A stretch of 64,000 nucleotides of DNA from Fructobacillus apis (GTDB lineage: Bacteria; Bacillota; Bacilli; Lactobacillales; Lactobacillaceae): positions 1 through 64,000 of the forward strand of contig NZ_JAMWYK010000002.1 in NCBI RefSeq assembly GCF_023893635.1, read 5' to 3'. Below are positions 39,155-47,700 of this stretch, one piece after another; within the stretch, counting starts at the first letter, position 1; every line of letters begins with the position of its first letter. The notes under the pieces were generated by a model. That model did no database searches. It was not told the origin of the DNA and saw nothing but the letters and a program-made list of their open reading frames with translations. Position numbers and translations under genes: made by a program.

Positions 39155-40204
39155 TTAGATTCCTCGCTCGTTAAACTGGTCCAAGAAACGTACGTCGTTC
39201 AAGTAGAACTGACGAATGTCTTCGACACCGTACTTCAACATGGCAAAACGGTCTGGTCCCAAACCAAAGGCAAAGGCCGTGTATTCTTCGGGATCAACAC
39301 CGTCCATCTTCAAAACGTTCGGGTGGGTCATGCCGGCACCGAGCACTTCAATCCACTTGATATCTTCGGGCTTCGTGTCAGGCGTGACTTCGTCCCATGA
39401 AACATCCACTTCGACGGATGGTTCCGTAAATGGGAAGTAAGAAGGACGCAAGCGAATTTGGTGCTTTTCACCGAAGAGTTCCTGCATGATGGAAAGGAGC
39501 GTTCCCTTCAAATCCGCCATGGTGATGTTCTTACCAACGACCAACCCTTCCACTTGGTGGAACTGGTGGGAGTGCGTCGCATCATCCGTGTCACGACGGT
39601 AAACCTTACCGGGCGCGATCATCTTCAACGGCCCCTTTGAGAAGTCGTGCTTTTCAAGCACACGGGATTGAACCGGTGAGGTCTGGGTACGAAGCAAAAT
39701 CTCAGGCGTGATGTAGAACGTGTCCTGCATGTCACGGGCTGGGTGATCCTTTGGCAAGTTTTCACGTTCGAAGTTGTATTCATCCGTTTCAACTTCGGGT
39801 GAGTCTGTTGGATCATCGATGATTTGGTAACCAAGCCCCAGGAAGTGGGCTTCGATTTCATCCATGATTTGTTGCAAAACGTGGGCGGAACCAAGCTTTG
39901 GCTTAGCACCTGGCAGGGTCACGTCGAGCGTTTCGGCAGCCAGCTTTTCTTCCAAAGCCTTGGCTTCTTGTTCGGCCTTCTTTTCTTCAATCTTTTCTTG
40001 GATGGCCGTGCGGACTTGGTTTCCCACTTGTCCGACTTCCTTCTTTTCGTCCACGGACAAGTCCTTCATGGACTTCAAAACGCCCGTGATCTTTCCCTTC
40101 TTTCCGAGAAAGGCCACGCGAACGGCTTCGACGTCCACGTCAGGTGAAGCAAGTTCAGCTTCCGCTTCCTTCAAAAATCCCTTTAATTCTTCTGCTAATG
40201 TCAT
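39155..40204 (-). CDS. pheS: Phenylalanine--tRNA ligase alpha subunit
   Basis: Catalytic chain of PheRS: 349 residues with an N-terminal coiled-coil and a class II core. Motif 2 is seen as FKQKV-like [21 protein letters not shown] split around [15 protein letters not shown], and motif 3 as [12 protein letters not shown]. Its expression is controlled by the Phe T-box immediately upstream. Confidence 0.97.
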   Translation of the reverse strand: MTLAEELKGFLKEAEAELASPDVDVEAVRVAFLGKKGKITGVLKSMKDLSVDEKKEVGQVGNQVRTAIQEKIEEKKAEQEAKALEEKLAAETLDVTLPGAKPKLGSAHVLQQIMDEIEAHFLGLGYQIIDDPTDSPEVETDEYNFERENLPKDHPARDMQDTFYITPEILLRTQTSPVQSRVLEKHDFSKGPLKMIAPGKVYRRDTDDATHSHQFHQVEGLVVGKNITMADLKGTLLSIMQELFGEKHQIRLRPSYFPFTEPSVEVDVSWDEVTPDTKPEDIKWIEVLGAGMTHPNVLKMDGVDPEEYTAFAFGLGPDRFAMLKYGVEDIRQFYLNDVRFLDQFNERGI

Positions 40205-40226
40205 GTTTTTCCCTCTTTATCCAAAT

Positions 40227-40450
40227 AAAAAAGTCCCTCTTCATCAATCGATGAAAAGGGACGAAAACGATGCCGCGGTACCACCCAGATTCTAGCTGTT
40301 GCTAGCTCCTCTAAGCCGGTATCGGTGGCCACCGTTGACGGTTAAATCAAAGTCTCCAGACTGAAATTCGAATCGTGCCACAGACGGGCTCTCACTTTCC
40401 CCGCTCGCTGAGCTGTTTTCCGATTCTACTAGGTCCTTCATTGCTTCCTT
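40227..40450 (-). ncRNA. T-box riboswitch (tRNA-Phe), leader of pheST
   Basis: The canonical T-box sequence TGGGTGGTACCGCGG occurs on the minus strand (40273-40287). It is followed by a terminator stem (GTCCCT at 40257-40262 pairing with AGGGAC at 40233-40238) and six T (40227-40232). Stem I with an AG-bulge-like region lies at about 40370-40440. A UUC codon followed by A (40363-40365) is the likely Phe specifier. Uncharged tRNA-Phe would stabilise the antiterminator. Confidence 0.93.
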
Positions 40451-40451
40451 A

Positions 40452-40457
40452 AGTATA
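40452..40457 (-). promoter_or_regulatory. -10 of the pheST T-box transcript
   Basis: Minus-strand TATACT directly upstream of the T-box stem I; the -35 is weak. Confidence 0.5.
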
Positions 40458-40486
40458 GCAGAGATTTTTATAAGAAACTAGAGACT

Positions 40487-40509
40487 AAAAAGTCAGGACC
40501 GCCCCTGAC
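40487..40509 (-). terminator. Terminator of the 71-residue membrane protein gene
   Basis: A 6-bp stem (40492-40497 with 40504-40509) followed by a T tract on the minus strand. Confidence 0.65.
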
Positions 40510-40512
40510 TGA

Positions 40513-40728
40513 TTATTTTGATTTTCGATCTTTAAAGAACCAAACGATTCCGTTTCCGATGGCCACGAAGGCGGTCAAGAAAAAGAAGTGACCGATTTCT
40601 TCAGGTAGGTTGGCACCCTTCACGAAAACCAAACGGACGACAGACCAGATGAAAGTCATGATGGCCACGAGAATGATAACGTAAACTCGTTGGTGCTGAT
40701 CGATGAAGTTGGATATGCGTTCGCGCAT
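40513..40728 (-). CDS. Small membrane protein, unknown
   Basis: A 71-residue protein with two hydrophobic segments (about 15-33 and 47-63) and a basic C-terminus (FFKDRKSK). The ATG at 40728 has AAAAGGAGAC upstream, and it has its own terminator, so the gene is credible. No family recognised. Confidence 0.7.
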   Translation of the reverse strand: MRERISNFIDQHQRVYVIILVAIMTFIWSVVRLVFVKGANLPEEIGHFFFLTAFVAIGNGIVWFFKDRKSK

Positions 40729-40800
40729 GACTGTCTCCTTTTTATATCAGATGATAACTTAGAACCATCATATCATATTTTTTCTGCCCGCTATCCAAAG

Positions 40801-40831
40801 GAAAAAAGCTCAGCCAAACGGCTGAGCTTTT
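40801..40831 (-). terminator. Terminator of the 2-hydroxyacid dehydrogenase gene
   Basis: A perfect 11-bp stem (40805-40815 with 40820-40830, loop AAAC) with A/T runs on both sides; bidirectional. Confidence 0.8.
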
Positions 40832-40839
40832 CTTTCATT

Positions 40840-41772
40840 TTAATTCACTTGGTTGATGGCACCCTTACCTGACAAGACGGACAAAATGTCGTCCGCAGCT
40901 GTCGAAGCAATGGAAGTAAAGGCTTCAATCGAACCACCTGCCACGTGTGGCAGGACATAAGTGTTTTCCAAGGCCAACAGTTCGTTTTCTGGACTGATTG
41001 GTTCGGATTCCACAACGTCCAATCCGGCAGCGGCAATCTTGCCGGCCTTCAAGGCGTCAATCAAGGCTGCTTCGTCAACAACCGGTCCACGACCAACGTT
41101 GACCAAGACCGCTGATTCCTTCATCTTGTCGAAGGCAGCGGCATCAATCATCTTGGTTGTCGCAGGAGTGGCTGGCAGTGTTGAGACAACGTAGTCAGCC
41201 TTTTCGAAGATTTCATCCAATGAAGCCATGCGACCGTTTGGCACGTCCTTGTCATGACGGGCGTAGGCCAACACTTCGACACCAAAGCCGGAAAGCAATT
41301 GCGCAACCGTCTTTCCAATGTGTCCGAAGCCGAGGATTCCAACTGTCTTCTTTGACACTTGGATGCCGCGGTGGGTCATGGCGTAGGCTTGGGCCTTCTT
41401 ATCGGTGATGCCGCGCTTGTCGGTATCAAAGAGGCGACCCGCCATCATCATCAAGGTCACAGCGGTTTCGGCCACGGCAGTGGCGTTGGCACCCGGGGTG
41501 TTGGCGACCACGATGTTGCGTTCCTTGGCCGCTTCCAAATCGACGTTGTCATAGCCAACACCATGGCGGGCAATGACCTTCAAGTTAGGGAAACGATCCA
41601 TGATTTCCCCAGTGATTGGGTACATCATCAAGAGAATGCCGACGACGTTTTCGTCAGCGGCAAAGTCATCGTCAGAGGCCTGGTCGTTTGATTCGACCTG
41701 GTAGCCCGCCTCCTTCAACTTTGAAATGGCGACGTCGCTAATGCCGTTAAATACTAATACTTTTTCAGCCAT
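40840..41772 (-). CDS. D-isomer-specific 2-hydroxyacid dehydrogenase (SerA-like)
   Basis: A 310-residue NAD(P)-dependent dehydrogenase with GILGFGHIGKTVA near residue 145, the substrate Arg in NVGRGPVVDE, the catalytic Glu in VVESEPISPEN and the His in LPHVAGGS. There is no C-terminal ACT domain, so it is a short form. Phosphoglycerate, hydroxyisocaproate or another 2-hydroxyacid could be the substrate. It lies 42 bp downstream of pepF without a clear terminator. Confidence 0.88.
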   Translation of the reverse strand: MAEKVLVFNGISDVAISKLKEAGYQVESNDQASDDDFAADENVVGILLMMYPITGEIMDRFPNLKVIARHGVGYDNVDLEAAKERNIVVANTPGANATAVAETAVTLMMMAGRLFDTDKRGITDKKAQAYAMTHRGIQVSKKTVGILGFGHIGKTVAQLLSGFGVEVLAYARHDKDVPNGRMASLDEIFEKADYVVSTLPATPATTKMIDAAAFDKMKESAVLVNVGRGPVVDEAALIDALKAGKIAAAGLDVVESEPISPENELLALENTYVLPHVAGGSIEAFTSIASTAADDILSVLSGKGAINQVN

Positions 41773-41814
41773 AATGCCCTCCTAAATGTTCAATTCTGTT
41801 TTAACGCAAAATCC

Positions 41815-43602
41815 TTATTTTTTCAAAAGCGCTTCAAGCTGGTTCAAGCGGTCTTCAAAGACGGCAAAGGCGGAATCAAGGTATTCACCCTGCGTCATAT
41901 CGACACCGGCCGTCTTCATGACGTCCAACGGTGCGGCGGATGATCCAGCCTTCAAGTAGTTCTTGTAGGCTTCCGCGTGGTTGTCTTCCAAAATCTTCTT
42001 GGCCAACGTCGTGGCAGCGGCTTCACCCGTTGCGTACTGGTAAACGTAGAAGTTGTAGTAGAAGTGCGGAATGCGCGTCCATTCGTAAGCGATTTGTGGA
42101 TCAGCGACAACGTCTGGTCCGTAGAACTTTTGGTTCAACTTACCGTAGAAGTCCGCCATGGCGTCCGCCGTCAATGGTTGACCAGCGGCGTCTTGTTCGT
42201 GAATCCAAGCTTCAAATTCGGCGAACTGCGTTTGACGGAAAATCGTTCCCTTGAAGCCGTCCAAGTACTGGTTCAAGACGAAGGCCTTCACCTTGTCGTC
42301 ATCCGTTTGCTTCAACAAGTAGTCCGTCAGCAAGGCTTCGTTTGTCGTTGAGGCAATTTCAGCCAAGAAGATTGGGTAATCACCATAGTGGTATGGCTGG
42401 TTGTGGCGCGTCATGTAAGAGTGCACCGTGTGCCCCATTTCGTGAACCAACGTGTAGACGTTGTCCAACGTATCCTGCCAGTTCAGCAAGATGTACGGGT
42501 TGGTGTCGTATGCACCACCGGAATAAGCACCGGAACGCTTCCCCTTGTTTTCAACAACGTCGATCCAACGTTCGTTGAAGGCCTTCTTCACGACGTCCAA
42601 GTAGTCTTCACCAAGCGGTGCCAAGGCTGCCAAGGCGATTTCCTTTGCCTTTTCATACGTGACGGGAAAGTCAACATCGTCCACGAGTGAAACGTAGAGG
42701 TCGTAGTTGTGCAAGTCCTCCACCCCAAGTACCTGCTTACGCAAAGCAACGTAACGGTGGAAAAGTGGCAGGTTTTGGTCCACTTTTGCCGCCAAGGTCT
42801 TGTAAACGGAAACTGGGATTTGGTTGCTCGTCACGGCCGCTTCTTGGGCAGATTGGTAGTTTCGAATCTTAGCCAAGAAGTTGTGCTTCTTCACTGTCGC
42901 TGAAAGCGTTGAAGCAAAGGTGTTTTGCAAGGCCATGTAGGCGTCGTACAATGACGTTAAGGCCTCTTCACGCTGACGAACATCCTTTGAACGAAGCATG
43001 ATTGAGTAGAGTCCGTTCGTCAATTCTTGAATCTGACCGTCTTCTGTCATGACATCCCCAAAGTCGATGTCCGCGTTATCCAAGACGGAGAAAGTTTGCG
43101 CAGAAGCAGACATCACAGTTGATGCACCGGCCAAAAGCGCTTCTTGTTCAGCTGGGAGGGTGTGGGGCTTTTCTGCCAAGAGAACGTCGAAGAAGTGCTG
43201 GTACGGCTTCAAGCCATCCGTCTTCAAGTAGTCGTTCAACTTGTCGTCGTCCATGGCCAACACTTCCGGTTGGAAGAAGGCCGTGGCAGCAGAAAGTTGC
43301 GCCATCAAATCTTGAACTTGGGCGTTCATCCCCGCGTACGTTGAGTTGGCCGTGTCTTGGTCAAACTTCTGGTGCGCGTAAACGAACAACTTTTCAAAGG
43401 TCCGTTCGATGTGAAGGTCAGCTTCTAACCCGGCCAACAAAGTTTCGGCTGAGTCAGCCAAGTGACCCTTGTACTTTTCGAGTTCAGGCAATTCCTTTTG
43501 AATCTGGTCAAAGGCTTTTTGATAAGCTTCGTCACTTTCAAAAACGCTGCTCAAGTCCCAGGTCAATTCTGCTGGCACTTCTTCTCTTGTGATTTGTCCC
43601 AT
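41815..43602 (-). CDS. pepF: Oligoendopeptidase F (M3 metallopeptidase)
   Basis: Cytosolic zinc oligopeptidase that degrades peptides of about 7-17 residues. The 595-residue product has the zinc motif HEMGH at 387-391 plus a downstream Glu (FLAEIASTTNEALL). ATG 43602 (MGQITREEVP) follows AAGGGGTG; the extension to 43611 is unlikely. Promoter TTGGTT/TAAAAT at 43632-43659 overlaps the end of coiA. Confidence 0.96.
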   Translation of the reverse strand: MGQITREEVPAELTWDLSSVFESDEAYQKAFDQIQKELPELEKYKGHLADSAETLLAGLEADLHIERTFEKLFVYAHQKFDQDTANSTYAGMNAQVQDLMAQLSAATAFFQPEVLAMDDDKLNDYLKTDGLKPYQHFFDVLLAEKPHTLPAEQEALLAGASTVMSASAQTFSVLDNADIDFGDVMTEDGQIQELTNGLYSIMLRSKDVRQREEALTSLYDAYMALQNTFASTLSATVKKHNFLAKIRNYQSAQEAAVTSNQIPVSVYKTLAAKVDQNLPLFHRYVALRKQVLGVEDLHNYDLYVSLVDDVDFPVTYEKAKEIALAALAPLGEDYLDVVKKAFNERWIDVVENKGKRSGAYSGGAYDTNPYILLNWQDTLDNVYTLVHEMGHTVHSYMTRHNQPYHYGDYPIFLAEIASTTNEALLTDYLLKQTDDDKVKAFVLNQYLDGFKGTIFRQTQFAEFEAWIHEQDAAGQPLTADAMADFYGKLNQKFYGPDVVADPQIAYEWTRIPHFYYNFYVYQYATGEAAATTLAKKILEDNHAEAYKNYLKAGSSAAPLDVMKTAGVDMTQGEYLDSAFAVFEDRLNQLEALLKK

Positions 43603-43629
43603 AAAAAACACCCCTTTTTAATCTTTTAC

Positions 43630-44685
43630 TCATTTTAACATAGAATCACCGTCAACCAAGTACTTTGGCGAACTTAATAAATGAATTTCATCCCCCTGGA
43701 TTTTAATGTATTCCGCATCTTCCAGCTCCTTCAAATAATCCTCTAAAACTTTGTGCACGCCGGGTGCCCCCTCGTAAAAGTAACGGGCCATCCGCTTCTT
43801 TAAGTTGCTCTTGTGCCACTTCACACCCTCTAACTCCAAGAGCAAAAGGACAATCAACCGGTACTGCCAGTTTGGAACCGTTAGGCCAAAGGCAAAGCCA
43901 GTCAACGTGCAGTCCGGTATCTGGTCCACACGGTGGCCGTTGTTGTATAAATAACTGACCAGGTCAGGATTGATTTGACGGCGCGCCATCATCAACGAAA
44001 GCTTGGTACGCTGACGTTTTATATCTAACACACGTGCCGACCACTGGTTCTCCCGCTCTTGGAAAACGCGAATCCAAGCCGCCGGACCACCTTGTTTTAA
44101 ATACAGCGGATCGGACAGCTGCTTCTTCTCAGACCGTCTTTTCTTAAAGTCCGGTCGGACGAAGTTCGATTCCACCATAAATAAGCGTTGTTCCGGTAGG
44201 AAATACCAGACCTTTCCAGCTAAGACAAAGCGGCAGATGGTTCCCGTTGACAGGTGCTTTTTATAATAGTCGGGACCTAGAATCCACCAAACTTTGAGCC
44301 CGATGCTCTCATAGCCAGCATTTCGTCTTGCTAAGGCCTTCTTTGAAATTGGCGAGCACTGGTATTCGATGGCGACCTGGTTGCCCGGTCGGCCTACGAG
44401 TAAGTCTGGTCGTTGGTCAATCTGTGAGAGCACCGGTCCTACCAGAACCGGCACCCGGCCATCGAAGTATTTAAAGAGCGCCAACTTACCAGCCAAGTGC
44501 TCGGGTGATTCACCCTCTGAAAAGCGGGCACAGCCATCCTTTACCACGTGGGCGAAGTGGGCCACCTTCTCTTCCCCGTGCTTTAACCGAACCGGTCCAA
44601 AGCAACCCGGGCAGAGGTAAATCTGATTCTTCTTGGCGTTTTCAGCCAAACAATATTCTTTTGTAATCGTACATGCTATCAACAT
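43630..44685 (-). CDS. coiA: CoiA-family competence protein
   Basis: A 351-residue protein of the CoiA family, needed for DNA processing or recombination in natural competence. It has an N-terminal C-P-G-C (YLCPGCFGPVRLKHG), HFAH, then a nuclease-like core with DLLV...VAIEYQCS, matching the D...ExQ pattern of restriction-endonuclease-like folds. The ATG at 44685 is preceded by AGGAG about 11 nt upstream, which lies within the stem of the upstream gene terminator. No ComX (cin) box was seen. Other late competence genes are not in the window. Confidence 0.88.
   Translation of the reverse strand: MLIACTITKEYCLAENAKKNQIYLCPGCFGPVRLKHGEEKVAHFAHVVKDGCARFSEGESPEHLAGKLALFKYFDGRVPVLVGPVLSQIDQRPDLLVGRPGNQVAIEYQCSPISKKALARRNAGYESIGLKVWWILGPDYYKKHLSTGTICRFVLAGKVWYFLPEQRLFMVESNFVRPDFKKRRSEKKQLSDPLYLKQGGPAAWIRVFQERENQWSARVLDIKRQRTKLSLMMARRQINPDLVSYLYNNGHRVDQIPDCTLTGFAFGLTVPNWQYRLIVLLLLELEGVKWHKSNLKKRMARYFYEGAPGVHKVLEDYLKELEDAEYIKIQGDEIHLLSSPKYLVDGDSMLK
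43632..43659 (-). promoter_or_regulatory. Putative promoter of pepF
   Basis: Minus-strand TTGGTT (43654-43659), a 16-bp spacer, and TAAAAT (43632-43637). Confidence 0.4.
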
Positions 44686-44741
44686 AGAAAAAAACACTCC
44701 TATCTTCCTGTCACTGAATGACACGATAGGAGCGTTTTTTT
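44686..44741 (-). terminator. Bidirectional terminator of giant adhesin 1 that contains the coiA ribosome site
   Basis: An 8-bp outer stem (44697-44704 with 44725-44732) and a 5-bp inner stem (44709-44713 with 44719-44723), with a T7 on each strand. The AGGAG used for coiA is part of the outer stem. Confidence 0.75.
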
Positions 44742-44788
44742 ATCACTTAAATATGCAATTTTTTAGTAAAAAATCTTGATTCAAGTTC

Positions 44789-47700
44789 TTACTTTGCATC
44801 CTTCTTTGCCTTTGAAAGCACAAATCCAGTTGCCGCAACGGCCAACATCCAGATGCTTGAAAGCGCTTGGCTAGCAGCTTCCTTGGCGGTTTCTGGTTGG
44901 GCGTGCTTTACTTCTTCTTGTGGTGCAACAGGAGCAGCTGGTGCGACAGGAGCAACTGGTTGAGCAGGCTTTGGCTTCTCAACGTGGGCACGGTGAACGT
45001 GGCTGATGGCAGCAACCCCAATCTTTTGAGCCATGATGATGCCGTCGGCATCTGTTGCTGCTTCAATGTTGTCCTTTGCGCGACGAGCAGCTTCTTCAGC
45101 ATCGTGCTTTTGTTCAGCCTTTTCATCGTCGTCCAAAGTCGAGTCCGCATCGATTTCAGCCTTCATCTTATCCAAGGCTTCGTCGATTGAACCGTTACCA
45201 GCAACACGTTGTGCTGGAAGCGGATCCTTGGCATGCTGGTGGGCGCCAAAGATTTCAGGCAAATCCTTCTTTTCAGCATCTTCAATACCTTGGGCGTTAG
45301 TTGCCTTCTCGATGTCGTCGTCAGCCTGCTTAGCAGCATCAGCAGCGTCTTGCTTTTGCTTATTCTTTTCTTCAGTGGTCAACGTAGGGTCACCATCAAT
45401 AGCAGCCTTCGTCTTATCCAAAGCATCCTTTACTGCAGCGTGCGCAGCCAACTTTTGAGCTGGGACGTCATCCTTGTTCACTTCGTGCTTAACGTGAATA
45501 GCCGGAATATCTTCCTTTTGGTGGTTAGCCAATTCGTCAGCTGATTCTGAATGATGGTCAATGTTGTCGATAGCCTTTTTAGCCTCATCATCCACGGCAT
45601 TCTTTTGACTTGTCTTCGCCGTTGTGTCTAACGTTGGGTCAGCATCAATGGCCGCGTTGGCCTTTGCACGAGCATCTTCGACAGCAGCACGTGCAGCCTG
45701 CTTTTGAGCATCCAAGTCACTCGTCACGTGCTTACCGTAGACAGCTGGAACGGCTGCTTTTTGCTTGTTTTTAATCGTTTCGGCGGCGTTTTCTTCTCCA
45801 TCGCCGACTTGATCAATTGCTTGGATGGCATCATTAGCTTCCCGATCAGCCTCACCCGTTTGCGCGTCCTTTTCAGATTGCGTCAGGTTTGAATCAGCAT
45901 CAATGGCCGCCTTGGTTTGCTTCCGCGCATCGTCAATGGCTGCTTTCGCCGCGTTCTTTTGACCTTGAACATCAGTCTTGGCCTGTTGATGTTGGTTCAA
46001 CACGTCATTCACTCCGGACTGTTGTGCATCGCGGATTTGGTCAGCAGCGTTCGAATCAGCAGCATTCACATTACCAATTTTTTCCTTGGCCTTATCGCGT
46101 TCTTCTCCAGCCTTTCGAATTTGATCCTGCTTTTCAGCATCCGTCAAACTTGGGTCAGCTTCGATTGCGGCCTTTGTCTTGTCAAAGGCTTCGTCGAGGG
46201 CCTTCTTGGCGGCGTCCTTTTGATCATCAATACTTGCACCCATCGTGTGGGCCTTCTTGACATTGTCAACACCACGTTGCTGGTTATCAATCACGCTCTT
46301 GGCATCTTCAGCCTCATCAATGGCATCAAAGGCGTTTTCTGCCGCTGCTTCGGCCTTTGAAATTTGTTCCGCCTTCGCATCATCACTGAGGGATCCATCA
46401 TTGTTAATCGCATTCTTGGTGTCGTCCAAGGCCTGTTGAACAGCGGCCTTGGCTGCGGTCTTTTGACCTGGCAAGTTTGGATTGTGCTCCTGGTGTTCCT
46501 TATAAATATCAGGCACACCCTTGTTCTGAGCATCTAACACATCGTCGGCAGTATCAGCGGCGTCAATTTTCTTTTCGACTTCGTCTTCCTTTGCCGCAGC
46601 GTTTTTCTTTTGGTCATCTTTTTCGTCCGGCGTCAACGTTGGGTCTGCATCGATGGCGGCGTTGGTGTCTTCCAGCGCCTTCTTTGCAGCCGCCTTTGCT
46701 GATGACTTCTGAGCTCCAAGATCAGCAGACTTGTGCTGGTCATGAATGTCCTTAGCACCGTCGTTTTGCTTGTTCACAATCTTTTGAGCAGCATCAGGGT
46801 CAGTGTCAGAAATCTTGTCAATTTCATCCTTGGCATTCTTAGCAGCCGCACGAGCGTTTTTCTTTTGCTCGTCCTTTTGATCAGGCGTCAACGTTGGATC
46901 GTTATCGATGGCCGCTTCCGTGTTCTTCAACGCTTCGTCGATGGCGGCCTTTGCAGCTGACTTTTGCGCTGGAACAGGCGTCGTGTTCACCACGTGCTTG
47001 GAATCGATGTCCTTCACGCCATCAGTTTGCGCCTTCAAGATATCAGTAACATTATCTTTTGAATCCACATTCTTTTCAGCAGCAGTTTCCGCCTTTTCAG
47101 CATCTTCTTTTTGCTGCTTCTTGGCGTCATCAGTCAACGTCGGATCCGCATCAATCGCTGCCTTTGTGTTCTTCAACGCTTCCTTCAAAGCAGCCTTAGC
47201 CGCGCTTTGGTGAGCCGGAATTCCGTTCTTATCTGCCTTGTGGGCGTCAAAAATCTTTGGTACAGAATCCTTTTGAGCGGCCGTTACGGCATCGGAATCC
47301 TTGGCATCGTCGATGGCTTTGTTGGCATCGTCGATGGCTTTGTTGGCATCGTCCGCTGCATCCTTCGCAGCCTTCTTTTGATCGTTCTTCTGATCTGGCG
47401 TAAGCGTTGGATCATCATCAATCAACTTGTTCGTTGCATCCAAAGCTTTCTTAACGGCATCCTTTGCAGCATTCTTTTGACCATCCAAGTCAAGACTGTA
47501 AGGAACGTGAGAAGCCTTAACGTCTTCTTCACCCTTCTTTTGGGCCTTGTTGATGTCATCAACCGTATCAACCTTGTTGATGTTTTCCTTGGCCTTGTCA
47601 GCCTTTTGTTGAGCGGCCTTCTTCTGAGCATCCTTGTCAGCCTGTGGCAAAGCATTGTCATTGTTGATGGCGTCTTCGGTTTCCTTCAGGGCCTTGTCGA

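Noticed and set aside
47310-47350. Short duplicated block in adhesin 1 (TTGGCATCGTCGATGGC twice) as a mobile-element mark
   Set aside because: It encodes an in-frame IDDANKA duplication within the stalk; no inverted repeats or transposase are nearby.
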